The translations under genes and the position numbers were made by a program. A stretch of DNA of 14,376 nucleotides from CAYTOF01 sp964439435 (lineage in GTDB: Bacteria > Bacillota > Clostridia > Oscillospirales > QAMX01). The stretch is from contig CAYTOF010000054.1 of NCBI GenBank assembly GCA_964439435.1, positions 1 to 14,376 of the forward strand, written 5' to 3'. How positions within the stretch are numbered: position 1 is the stretch's first letter; every line of letters starts with the position of its first letter. The notes beneath the pieces are model-generated. The model made no database searches, was not told the origin of the DNA, and saw nothing but the letters and a program-made list of their open reading frames with translations. Of the stretch, positions 6,474 to 14,028 are shown in pieces.

Positions 6474-8675
6474 TCAAAGGTTCAAGATATCCTCCCTCAG
6501 GCCTTCAAAATCCAGCCAGTCCTCCACATATTGCTTTTTGAGCAGCTCCGAGGGCACAAATTCGTTGTATTTGCCCTCGATTTGCGCGTCTTTTGGCAGC
6601 GGCAGGTCATACAGATCCAACTCCCGCTCCATTATATCCCGCACAATCTCGTGCAGATTTGCCGCGCCGCCGTCGTATATCACCTCCAGATACAGACAGG
6701 TGATGAAGGGCAGCTTGCTCTTGACACCTCGGCGGCGCAGGGCGTAGTTCAGGGTCATGATTTGGCGCGTGCCGACCCAGGGAAAGATCGCATATTTGCG
6801 CTCCGAGAGCGGGCTTATGAGGTTATCCAATATGCCGCTATTTTTTGCGATGTACCGCATCTGCGACAGCCGCTCCATGCTGCGCTCCGAGAGATACGGA
6901 AAGCTCTCCTCCCCCTGCAAAACGGAGCGGATCTTGCGCACGAGCACCGTGTGGAGCCACACGGCAAAATCCACATCCCAGTCCACCAGGGAGATGCCCG
7001 GCACCCGCTTGACGAAAATCACCTTGGAGCGCTCGTTCACATCCACGCTCTCCCAAGTCATGCCCGCCAGCGCAAAGCGCACGCCCACAGGGTAGACCTT
7101 GTCCACCGTGCCGATGGTGCGGTTTTCTTCTTTCACGAGCAGGTATTCCGGCGCGATGAAGACGGTCAAAAACTTGTGGGAGTTCACGATTTTTTCGCCC
7201 TCCCTGCCGATAATCAGCCCGCCGCGCTCCGTCTTCTCCAGTTGGTCTATGGCGACCATGTGGGCCAGCAAAATCCTGTAGTCCTCCTGCGGGATTTTGG
7301 CAAAGGGCCCCAGTGTCAAAACGGCGGAGGCAAGGGCCGCGGGGCTCATCTCCCCTGCCGACTTCAAAACGCTCATCGTCTGGTGGTAGAGGAGGTTGTA
7401 TGGGTGGTTTTGTGGCGGTATGGGCTCCAGCCAGCGGTCTTTGAGATACAGCTCGATTATGGCCACTGTCCGCGCAAACTCCCAGTTCATCGGGCCTATC
7501 ACATCGTCTGTGTTTATCACGAGGTTTTCCACAAAGGTGAACAAAAGCGAGGGCACCTGCCCGCGGCGCCCGCACCTGCCGAGGCGCTGGGCAAAGCTCG
7601 AAACGCTGATGGGCGCCCCCACCTGCACGGCTTGGTCCAGGGAGCCGATGTCGATGCCGAGCTCCAGTGTCACCGTCGCCCCCGTGACGATCTTCTCCTC
7701 CCCCGATTTCATCTCGTCTTCCGTGTTTTCCCGCAGCAGCGCCGACACATTGCCGTGATGCACGCGGTAGATGTCCGGGGCTTTGCGCCTTGCCGCTATC
7801 TCCTTCAAGTTTGCGATGATAAACTCGCTCTCCTCACGGCTGTTGGTGAACAAAATCGTCTTTTTGTCCAGCGTTTGGTTGAAAAGAAACTCAAAATGCT
7901 CCCGATCTCCCATATTGCCGCCGCTCTCCGCCGTGACGAGGGCGCCCTCCTTGACTTGCGTGTCCCGCTTGTCGGCGTAGTTGACAAAGCGCTCCACATG
8001 CAGGCGGATGCGCCTCTTGCCCTCGTCGTATACGGGTGCGGCACAGTTTCTGCCCGTGCCCGTGGAGAGCCAGCTCTTTGCCGCCTCCAAATCGCCCATG
8101 GTGGCGGACAGGCCTATCCTGCGGGCATTCGACCCCGTGAGCCTCGAAATGCGCTCCAAAACGGAGAGCAGCTGCGTGCCCCGCGCATCCCGCATGAAGT
8201 AGTGCACCTCGTCTATTATAATGTAGCGCAGGTCGGAAAAAAGGGAGATGGAGGCGCCGCGCTTGTTTGTGATGAGGCTCTCAAGGCTCTCAGGGGTGAT
8301 CTGCAACAGCCCTTCGGGGTTTTTGATGAGCCTGTCCTTGTGTGTGCGCGAGGCGTCGCCGTGCCACTTTGTCACGGGGATGTTGGAACCCACCAGCAGA
8401 AGCTCCAGCCTTTTAAACTGGTCGTTTATCAGCGCTTTGAGGGGCGAGACATATAAAATGCCCACAGAGGAGGAGGGCCTGTAATAAAGGTCGGTCAACA
8501 CGGGCAGAAAAGCCGCCTCTGTCTTGCCCGTTGCCGTGCCCGAGGAGAGCAGCAGGTTGTCCTCGGAGTCTAAAATGACCTCCGTCGCCGCCACCTGGTT
8601 TGCGCGCAGCTCCTCCCAGTTGTTTTGGTATATAAAATCCTGTATAAAGGGCGCAAGGCGTGAAAAAGTGTCCAT
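6474..8675 (-). CDS. sngC: SF2 DEVH-box helicase, SngC-like component of a Shango-type defence system
   Basis: A 733-aa protein from ATG 8675, preceded by AGAGGACAAGGG. Open frame further upstream (to 8810) would overlap the ATPase gene and has no protein-like sequence. SF2 motifs appear in order: Q27 in RANQ; I, GTATGKT (46-52); Ia, SPLKALINDQ (77-86); Ib, TPESLESL; II, DEVH (155-158); III, SAT (190-192); IV, ILFTNSREESE; V, GATVTLELGIDIG (332-344); VI, QRLGRCGRRG (363-372). Both RecA-like domains are therefore intact. The C-terminal half (about 380-733) is a long accessory region of the kind seen in Lhr-like helicases, with no nuclease motif I can see. It should unwind or remodel nucleic acid with ATP. 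It is the last of three adjacent genes (TerB protein, ATPase, helicase), with 67 bp between it and the ATPase stop. Assignment to SngC rests on this context; BrxHI of BREX is a related alternative, but no BREX methylase or PglZ is present. Confidence 0.85.
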   Translation of the reverse strand: MDTFSRLAPFIQDFIYQNNWEELRANQVAATEVILDSEDNLLLSSGTATGKTEAAFLPVLTDLYYRPSSSVGILYVSPLKALINDQFKRLELLLVGSNIPVTKWHGDASRTHKDRLIKNPEGLLQITPESLESLITNKRGASISLFSDLRYIIIDEVHYFMRDARGTQLLSVLERISRLTGSNARRIGLSATMGDLEAAKSWLSTGTGRNCAAPVYDEGKRRIRLHVERFVNYADKRDTQVKEGALVTAESGGNMGDREHFEFLFNQTLDKKTILFTNSREESEFIIANLKEIAARRKAPDIYRVHHGNVSALLRENTEDEMKSGEEKIVTGATVTLELGIDIGSLDQAVQVGAPISVSSFAQRLGRCGRRGQVPSLLFTFVENLVINTDDVIGPMNWEFARTVAIIELYLKDRWLEPIPPQNHPYNLLYHQTMSVLKSAGEMSPAALASAVLTLGPFAKIPQEDYRILLAHMVAIDQLEKTERGGLIIGREGEKIVNSHKFLTVFIAPEYLLVKEENRTIGTVDKVYPVGVRFALAGMTWESVDVNERSKVIFVKRVPGISLVDWDVDFAVWLHTVLVRKIRSVLQGEESFPYLSERSMERLSQMRYIAKNSGILDNLISPLSERKYAIFPWVGTRQIMTLNYALRRRGVKSKLPFITCLYLEVIYDGGAANLHEIVRDIMERELDLYDLPLPKDAQIEGKYNEFVPSELLKKQYVEDWLDFEGLREDILNL

Positions 8676-8742
8676 ATTATCCCTTGTCCTCTTGTTTTCG
8701 GGGGTTTTTTCTCTGTTTTCGTGGTGTGTAAACGCTATTGCT

Positions 8743-10059
8743 TTACAGCTCAAATTCGGCAAAGTCGCTGTGGATCTCCTCGTCTCCGAGGCCGCCCTTG
8801 GCCATTTCAAAGCTGTTGTCGCCGAGAATCTCCGCCACGTTCTTTTCGGGGTTTTGGTGCAGGATGTTCAAAAGCTCTATAAAATCGCGGATGATCTCCC
8901 GCGGGGTGATGTGGCTTTCCGCCCCCACGCGGTTGTATTCCACCGTGAGAAAGTATATCAGCTCGTCGTGTCCCAGGGGCTTGCTGCCATAGATGCCCCC
9001 GTGGAGGTTTTGCAGCTTTTCTATCAGGAGATACATCTCCTCAAAGGTCAGCATCTCCAGGGAAATGATGGGCGCCTGGAGGTCTTTTAGCTCCTTTGTG
9101 GCAAAATGCCCGTCTGCCAGGCGCGAGCGCAGCGCCTCATAGCTGTATATCCCTCTGTATCTGTCCTCGATGCACTGCGGCGTGCCGCCGAGGAGAAAGC
9201 CGATGTGGCTTGCCTTGCCCTGGAGAGCGTCGTTGTACATCGTCAGCAGTTTTTCGTAGTTGTTGGCGCGGGTGATGGAATTGGGTATCTTGTAGATGTT
9301 GACAAGCTCGTCTATGAGCACCAAAAGGCCTTTGTAGCCCGCCTTGACCAAAAAAGCCGCAAAGAGCTTTAAAAAATCATACCACACCTCGTCGGTCACG
9401 ATAAAGTTGATGCCAAGCTCCTCCCGCGCCTCTTTTTTGGAGGTGTATTCCCCGCGGAACCAGCGCAACACATTGCTTTTCATGGCGGCATCGTCTTCAA
9501 GATAGGCCTTCCAATAGGCGATGACGGCTTTTGCGAACTCAAAACCGTTGACCATGCCCTCCAGCTCCCCCGCGACGGCGTAGATCTGCCGCTGCGTGAG
9601 CTCGATAAACTCCTGCTCGTCGTCTGTGTCGTAGAGCGTCTTTACAGAGAGCTGAATACCCGAAATCCACCGCTCCAGGATGAGGGGCAGAGCGCCGCCG
9701 TCGGGCTTTGCCTTTGTGGAGAGGTTTTGCATGAGCTCCTTGTATGTGGCAAGGCCCTGGCCTTTTGTGCCCGCAAACCGCCGCTCGGGCGACAGGTCCG
9801 CATCGGCCACCACAAAGCCCTTTGCCGTGGCAAAATTGCGCATTGTCTGGAGCAAAAAGCTCTTTCCGCTGCCGTATTTGCCCACTATGAAGCGAAAAGA
9901 CGCGCCCCCGTCCTCTATCATCTCAATGTCGTGCAAAATCGCCTCTATCTCTCGGGCGCGGCCCACCGTGATGTGTTCCAGCCCCACCCGAGGCACCACG
10001 CCGCCCTTGAGGGCGTTGAGCAGGATATTTGCGATTCTACTTGGCACCCGCATTTCCAT
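8743..10059 (-). CDS. sngB: DUF2791/BrxD-like P-loop ATPase, SngB-like component of a Shango-type defence system
   Basis: A 438-aa ATP-binding protein. Walker A is GKYGSGKS (60-67), followed by the family block VVADADLSPERRF and GQGLATYKELM (about 83-110). Walker B is LLVLIDEL (245-252). A sensor-like segment GFLLGGTPQCIEDRYRG (287-303) and RSRL (311-314) complete an AAA+/STAND-like core. These blocks are the signature I know from DUF2791, the family that includes BrxD of BREX. ATG 10059 follows the TerB gene stop by only 4 bp, indicating translational coupling; GGTGGG about 8 nt upstream is the likely ribosome site. The probable role is an ATP-driven partner of the helicase encoded next. Enzyme class is confident; the Shango name comes from gene order. 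Confidence 0.87.
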   Translation of the reverse strand: MEMRVPSRIANILLNALKGGVVPRVGLEHITVGRAREIEAILHDIEMIEDGGASFRFIVGKYGSGKSFLLQTMRNFATAKGFVVADADLSPERRFAGTKGQGLATYKELMQNLSTKAKPDGGALPLILERWISGIQLSVKTLYDTDDEQEFIELTQRQIYAVAGELEGMVNGFEFAKAVIAYWKAYLEDDAAMKSNVLRWFRGEYTSKKEAREELGINFIVTDEVWYDFLKLFAAFLVKAGYKGLLVLIDELVNIYKIPNSITRANNYEKLLTMYNDALQGKASHIGFLLGGTPQCIEDRYRGIYSYEALRSRLADGHFATKELKDLQAPIISLEMLTFEEMYLLIEKLQNLHGGIYGSKPLGHDELIYFLTVEYNRVGAESHITPREIIRDFIELLNILHQNPEKNVAEILGDNSFEMAKGGLGDEEIHSDFAEFEL

Positions 10060-10063
10060 CTTT

Positions 10064-11728
10064 TTAACCCACCGTTTCCTTTATCTTCTCTGTGTATTCG
10101 TCGTATATCTGCAGGCGGTCGTCCAGGAGATTGTCTCCGAGGATGTCCGCCGCCTTTTCGTTTATGCCCTCGGCAAAGACCTCCGCCATCGTCCCCGCGG
10201 CGTCTGCCAGTGCCCTGATGCTCTCCCCGCGCAAAAGCCCCCGCAGGGCTGCAAGCTCGGCCTGTGAAAGCGCCTGCCCGAATTCCGCCCAGATGTCGCA
10301 GGGCTCGCCGACCGTTTCGTCCGTTTCGACCGTTTCGCCGGTTCTCGGCGTTTCGAACGTATCGCCGGTTCCTGCCGCTTCGGTTTCTTTTTTGCCCTCG
10401 TCGTCTTTGAAGATGTCCGCATTTGCTTGGAGGCGGCAGGGGATTTTCACCTCGGGATCTGCGCCCTCCTCCACCGTCAGCGCCCTTGTGGTGCGCCTTG
10501 CCTCGTCTCGCAGCTTATCCAACACGGCTCTGTCCACGGTGACGACCGTCTTTGTCGCCTCCCTGTAAAACTCGCCCACGGCCATCTCCATGGTCGCGGC
10601 GCAGTCTACCCCCGCTTTTTCCAGCACCCGCAGAGAGTCTTCGTGGATCATGCTCTGCTCCGCTCCGAGCTTGTATTTGTAGCCCGTGAGGGCGCGCAGC
10701 AGGCTTTCGGTCTTTTTCATCATATAGCCGACAAAGAGCCTGCCCTTTTCCGTGGTGAGCACACTGCTCTGATACCAGCGGTTGTCCCTTGCTATATATA
10801 TCTCATTTGCGGAGAAGACAACGGCCCGATTTCTCTGCTTTGCAAAGGGAAAAAACAGTGCGTCTTTAAAGGGCTGCCAGGGCATGAGCTTTTTAGTGGG
10901 GCGAAAGAGAGCGTCGTCAAAGTCGATGCCCCCCGCATCAAAGGCGCTGCGCATACGGACCAGGGCGTGGGCAAAGGCTCCCTCTATCAGCGCCCTGTTC
11001 TCTTTCGTGTAAAACTTGGATTTTTCGATGTTGTATTTGGACACGGAGCGATAGAGCTCAAAGTCCCCGTCGACCTCCACGGCTGCGGGGTAGCTCGCCG
11101 CAAGGTCATTTTCTTTTATAAAATCGTTAAAGCTGTGGCCCGGCTCGTAATAAATGTGGTAGTCTTTGAGCCAGCGCAGCACATATTTGTCTATTTCGGG
11201 CCGAAACTCACGAAATGCCCTCCAAAAGCGCATAAGCTCTGAAAGCCCCTGGGCAGGTGAGGCCATGCCGATATTGGAAAGCAGCTCGTAGATGTATAAA
11301 AAGGCGTATGAGATGGGGACATCGGCGATGTTGCCCTCTCGCACCCTTGTGCGCCAGGTGAAATAGGTGCGCAGCTGGTCATAGCTCATGAGCCGAAAAG
11401 AGGGAAAATACTGGGAAAACGGCGCAAAACCGCCGTAGTTGTCTGTAAAATCAGCCATAAACTGCGCCTGTTTGTAAAACACGCGCGCGTTGTCGTCCCT
11501 CACCCTTCTGTCAAAAAACCGCGTGTAGTCATAAACCGACGGCATCTCCGCGCGGGCTATCTCCTGCATGGCGGAAAAAAGGGTGCGGATCTCGTCTTTT
11601 GGGGGTGGGGTGATCTTTGAGGGCTTCAAAACATATCTGCCGACCCCTTGAAAAGGCGTGGTGTCATACTCGATTTCGTAGTAGACACTGTCCTGACTCT
11701 TTGATGTTTTGCCTTGTTCGCCGTTCAT
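10064..11728 (-). CDS. sngA: TerB_N/TerB_C domain protein, SngA-like component of a Shango-type defence system
   Basis: A 554-aa protein. ATG 11728 has AAAGGG 9 nt upstream; an in-frame ATG at 11734 is only 3 nt from it and less likely. The TerB_N signature YFTWRTRVREGN...SYAFLYIYELLSNIG falls at about residues 122-154 of a domain spanning roughly 70-240. The C-terminus carries a TerB_C-type ending, INEKAADILGDNLLDDRLQIYDEY. Between them, near TerB_C, lies a Glu/Thr/Gly-rich linker made of degenerate GETVET-like units. TerB proteins are linked to tellurite-resistance and phage-defence gene sets; the biochemical role is unresolved, and a metal-binding or scaffold function is only proposed. It is the first defence gene after the S24 repressor (43 bp gap) and overlaps functionally with the ATPase and helicase genes that follow on the same strand. 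TerB + ATPase + helicase is the Shango composition. Confidence 0.85.
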   Translation of the reverse strand: MNGEQGKTSKSQDSVYYEIEYDTTPFQGVGRYVLKPSKITPPPKDEIRTLFSAMQEIARAEMPSVYDYTRFFDRRVRDDNARVFYKQAQFMADFTDNYGGFAPFSQYFPSFRLMSYDQLRTYFTWRTRVREGNIADVPISYAFLYIYELLSNIGMASPAQGLSELMRFWRAFREFRPEIDKYVLRWLKDYHIYYEPGHSFNDFIKENDLAASYPAAVEVDGDFELYRSVSKYNIEKSKFYTKENRALIEGAFAHALVRMRSAFDAGGIDFDDALFRPTKKLMPWQPFKDALFFPFAKQRNRAVVFSANEIYIARDNRWYQSSVLTTEKGRLFVGYMMKKTESLLRALTGYKYKLGAEQSMIHEDSLRVLEKAGVDCAATMEMAVGEFYREATKTVVTVDRAVLDKLRDEARRTTRALTVEEGADPEVKIPCRLQANADIFKDDEGKKETEAAGTGDTFETPRTGETVETDETVGEPCDIWAEFGQALSQAELAALRGLLRGESIRALADAAGTMAEVFAEGINEKAADILGDNLLDDRLQIYDEYTEKIKETVG

Positions 11729-11771
11729 AAGCATACACCCTTTTGAAAATATTCAAATCCCGGGGCAGGAT

Positions 11772-12347
11772 TTAAGCTATGACTTTTCCCAGCACTTTAA
11801 AGCTCGCATCGCCGATGGGTATGGGGGCATATGCGGGGTTTAAAGACAGCAGAGCGCCCTGCCCGAGCTTTTTTACATAGCTCTCCCCGGAGAGCAAAAA
11901 TATGCCTATCTCCCCCGGGATGAGCTCCTCTTGTTTTTTGATGAAGATGATCTGGTTGTCCACAAAACGGGGCGACATGCTGTCCCCCCGCACCCGCAGG
12001 GCATAGTCCGCCTCCGCAGGCACGCTTGCGTCCACCTCGAGCTCGCAAAAATCCTCGCCGTTCAGATACACGCCCCCACCTGCGGACACGGGCAGCTCAT
12101 ATAGGCGCAGCGTGCGTTTTGCCGCGAAAGCGCCTCGGATGTCGCGGACATGCAGTATGTCACACAGCGCCAAAAACTCCTCCACGGAGGGGTTTGACAC
12201 GCCGCTCTCCCATCTGGAGATCGTATATGGTTTGATGCAAAAACCCTGTCTGTCCATTAGCTCACAGAGCCGCGCCTGGCTCATCTGCGCCTCTTCCCGA
12301 AAATGCGCCAGCTTTGCCCCGAGATGATTTTCTGCGGTATAGTCCAT
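11772..12347 (-). CDS. HTH-XRE/S24 LexA-CI-like repressor
   Basis: A 191-aa protein from ATG 12347, preceded by GGGAGGTGG about 6-8 nt upstream. The much longer open frame reaching 12605 crosses the promoter and repeats and is not credible. The N-terminal HTH-XRE spans about 8-65 (SQARLCELM...YTISRWESGVSNPS). The C-terminal peptidase-S24 fold has the nucleophile Ser123 in GDSMSP and the general-base lysine K159 in YVKKL. A candidate self-cleavage site is the Ala89-Gly90 bond in VSAGGG. Such proteins repress promoters until RecA filaments trigger autoproteolysis. It lies 43 bp upstream of the TerB gene in the same direction with no visible promoter between, so it is probably the first gene of the defence operon and its regulator. 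Twin TTGCA-N5-TGCAA sites at its own promoter suggest autoregulation. A solitary prophage repressor is the alternative, but no phage genes are visible. Confidence 0.9.
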   Translation of the reverse strand: MDYTAENHLGAKLAHFREEAQMSQARLCELMDRQGFCIKPYTISRWESGVSNPSVEEFLALCDILHVRDIRGAFAAKRTLRLYELPVSAGGGVYLNGEDFCELEVDASVPAEADYALRVRGDSMSPRFVDNQIIFIKKQEELIPGEIGIFLLSGESYVKKLGQGALLSLNPAYAPIPIGDASFKVLGKVIA

Positions 12348-12369
12348 ATATGGCCACCTCCCTGCATAT

Positions 12370-12398
12370 ATTATACCCCCATATTGCAGAAAATGCAA
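12370..12398 (-). promoter_or_regulatory. Promoter of the repressor and defence operon
   Basis: On the minus strand the -35 is TTGCAT (12393-12398), the spacer is 17 bp and the -10 is a consensus TATAAT (12370-12375). It sits directly upstream of the strong ribosome site of the S24 repressor. The -35 is inside a TTGCA-N5-TGCAA palindrome, so repressor binding would block polymerase. Confidence 0.75.
12384..12398. promoter_or_regulatory. Operator-like palindrome overlapping the -35
   Basis: ttgca-gaaaa-tgcaa, with 5-bp arms and a 5-bp spacer. It has the same core (TTGCA-N5-TGCAA) as the longer palindrome immediately upstream. Its overlap with the -35 hexamer predicts direct repression, presumably by the S24 repressor. 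Confidence 0.55.
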
Positions 12399-12430
12399 CA
12401 ATATACTTGCACTTATTGCAAGTATATTGT
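12398..12430. promoter_or_regulatory. 33-bp perfect palindrome, principal operator candidate
   Basis: Arms acaatatacttgca (12398-12411) and tgcaagtatattgt (12417-12430) are perfect reverse complements around the 5-bp spacer cttat. It contains the TTGCA-N5-TGCAA core and abuts the -35 of the repressor promoter. A dyad with this core spacing suits a dimeric HTH-XRE/S24 repressor. Confidence 0.65.
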
Positions 12431-12461
12431 TTTGTCTGTATTTCCCGGAGTCATGTAATAT

Positions 12462-12893
12462 GCCGCCTCTACAAAGAACCAATGCTATTATATTTTGTGG
12501 AGCCCGGAGGCACCACCCCGATTTGTCATGTGCGTATACGCACATGACAAACCACCCCTCCAAGAGGGAGGGGAATTTAAAGCCGCCTAAAAACATATGT
12601 AACACAAAAGGTCAAAGGCCGCCCCTCCGAAGAATCAATGCTATTATATTTTGTGGAGTCCGGAGGCACCACCCCGATTTGTCATGCGCGTATACGCACA
12701 TGATAAACCACCCCTCCAAGAGGGAGGGGAATTTAAAGTCACTTAAAAACATATGTAACACAAAAGGTCAAAGGCCGCCCCTCCGAAGAATCAATGCTAT
12801 TATATTTTGTGGAGTCCGGAGGCACCACCCCGGTTTGTCATGTGCGCATACGCACATGACAAACCACCCCTCCAAGAGGGAGGGGAATTTCAA
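12462..12893. repeat. Three tandem copies of a 156-bp palindromic repeat
   Basis: Copies begin at 12462, 12618 and 12774, exactly 156 bp apart; the third ends around 12893. Each holds the block atgctattatattttgtgga, then a 30-bp palindrome centred on a TATA core (12522-12551, 12678-12707, 12834-12863), then a cccctcc-aaga-ggaggggaat hairpin. Copy 1 is a perfect palindrome; copy 2 has one mismatch and one wobble pair; copy 3 differs near the centre. Copies 2 and 3 are nearly identical, suggesting recent duplication. The stretch 12431-13001 contains no gene I can support. Confidence 0.85.
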
Positions 12894-13001
12894 ACATACC
12901 GCGAAAACAAAAAACACAGACAATCATGCTCACTGACATTTTCCTAAAGAGGCAATGCCGGTGGGAGATTTTTTTTGGCTGTGTTAAATGTCGCTCTTTT
13001 T

Positions 13002-13895
13002 TTACTTTTCCTTTGCTCGGTGCACACTTTGGCGGTATTCGCTCGGGGTCAGCCCTTCTTCTCTGCAAAAGGCGCGGTTAAAGGCAAAAACACTGCTAAA
13101 TCCAAGGCTTTCCGCTATCTCAGCCGGGGCAATATCTCGGTTTTCCAGCAGCTCCTTGGCCTTTTTTATACGCAAAACGGTGATGTAGCGAAAGGGCGAG
13201 GTGCCGAAAATGCGTTTATACATCCTCTGGAGATGATATGGGGAGATGTCAAAGTGGGCGGCGAGGTCTTCAAGGGAAGAGGGTTCCCTGTAGTGCGCTT
13301 TGATATGGTCTTTGATCTTGACATACCGCGAAAGCAGCTCGCTGTTCTCGGCGTTTTTCACGATTTTGTGCTCGCTCAAAAGATAGCTCCAGAGCATGAG
13401 AAACTGCCCCCTTGCCCGCATCTCCCCAAAGGGCATGGGCTCCTTGTGGGCACTGACAATGCCATACATATACTCCTCCACCAAAGAGGTGCTGCGCACA
13501 CCCAGTCTCATGGGGAGGTCCATCTCATGCTCGGCTTTTGCCGCCTCTTTGCAGAGCGTATCTATCTGTTGCTTGGATAGCCTTGACCTCTCCGCAAAGG
13601 GTACGCTGAGCCACTCTGTATCGTCACGCACAAACAAGTCAAAATGCACGGCGACAACAACGCCGTATTCCGAGCGCAGCTTGGCTGTATATGTTTGGCC
13701 GGGCTTTAGTACAAAGATGTCTCCGGGCGCGGCGTCTTGGACAATGCCGTCTATGGTGAGCTTGATACGCCCTTCTTTTACATATATGAGCATAAAGTCC
13801 AGTAGGACAACTTCGCTCTGCTGCCATGGTTTTTTCTGCTTTATCTCCCGCGCGTAGCGGATATATGGCGAAAGGCGGTAAAACATCGAGGACAA
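13002..13895 (-). CDS. AraC-family transcriptional regulator
   Basis: A 297-aa protein. The start chosen is TTG 13895, with AAGGA 11 nt upstream; an ATG three codons later (13886) is further from the ribosome site. The N-terminal half is a cupin-like ligand-sensing domain (about 15-90; IYVKEGRIKLTIDG, PGDIFVLKPGQTYTA). The C-terminal half carries two helix-turn-helices: SLEDLAAHFDISPYHLQRMYK (about 207-228) and IAESLGFSSVFAFNRAF (about 260-276), followed by GLTPSEYR, the AraC-family signature. Such regulators usually activate sugar-utilisation genes on binding a carbohydrate. The nearest plausible targets in the window are the binding-protein and phosphoesterase genes, about 9 kb away, so any link is tentative. 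A second AraC-type gene lies immediately upstream in the same direction. Confidence 0.9.
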   Translation of the reverse strand: MSSMFYRLSPYIRYAREIKQKKPWQQSEVVLLDFMLIYVKEGRIKLTIDGIVQDAAPGDIFVLKPGQTYTAKLRSEYGVVVAVHFDLFVRDDTEWLSVPFAERSRLSKQQIDTLCKEAAKAEHEMDLPMRLGVRSTSLVEEYMYGIVSAHKEPMPFGEMRARGQFLMLWSYLLSEHKIVKNAENSELLSRYVKIKDHIKAHYREPSSLEDLAAHFDISPYHLQRMYKRIFGTSPFRYITVLRIKKAKELLENRDIAPAEIAESLGFSSVFAFNRAFCREEGLTPSEYRQSVHRAKEK

Positions 13896-13958
13896 GATTC
13901 TTCACTTCCTTTTTATAGATAGCTCGAACAAGTGCATATACTTTAAGTGTTTCGGCTC

Positions 13959-13995
13959 AAAAATGCGGACAAGGAAAGGGCTTTGCTTGTCCCGC
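13959..13995 (-). terminator. Intrinsic terminator between the two AraC-type genes
   Basis: On the minus strand GCGGGACAAG pairs with CTTGTCCGC (one bulged G) around a 12-nt loop, followed by ATTTTTG. It lies downstream of the partial AraC gene and upstream of the complete one, so the two are probably separate transcription units. Confidence 0.6.
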
Positions 13996-14028
13996 CCCCC
14001 TACCCTTTTAGGATTTTCGGGGGCAAAA

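Noticed and set aside
6531..8456. Long plus-strand open frame (641 codons)
   Set aside because: Antisense to the helicase, which carries every SF2 motif; the plus-strand translation is His/Gln/Arg-rich without family features.
6474..10059. BREX system
   Set aside because: The ATPase and helicase resemble BrxD and BrxHI, but no methyltransferase, PglZ, BrxC/PglY or PglW is present, while the TerB gene fits Shango.
10427..11242. Plus-strand open frame (271 codons) opposite the TerB gene
   Set aside because: Mirror frame of a clear TerB_N/TerB_C protein; no ribosome site or domain.
11772..12347. Prophage immunity region
   Set aside because: The S24 repressor is phage-like, but no integrase, Cro, structural or lysis gene occurs, and defence genes follow directly.
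12348..12605. N-terminal extension of the S24 repressor frame
   Set aside because: It crosses the promoter, both operators and the first palindromic repeat; the strong ribosome site before 12347 marks the true start.
12462..12893. CRISPR array
   Set aside because: The repeats are 156 bp with almost no unique spacer, and no cas genes are present.
12427..12936. Plus-strand open frame encoding a 52-residue repeated unit
   Set aside because: It is produced by the 156-bp repeat period being a multiple of three; the sequence is dominated by DNA palindromes and I see no convincing ribosome site. Mentioned in the repeat finding only.
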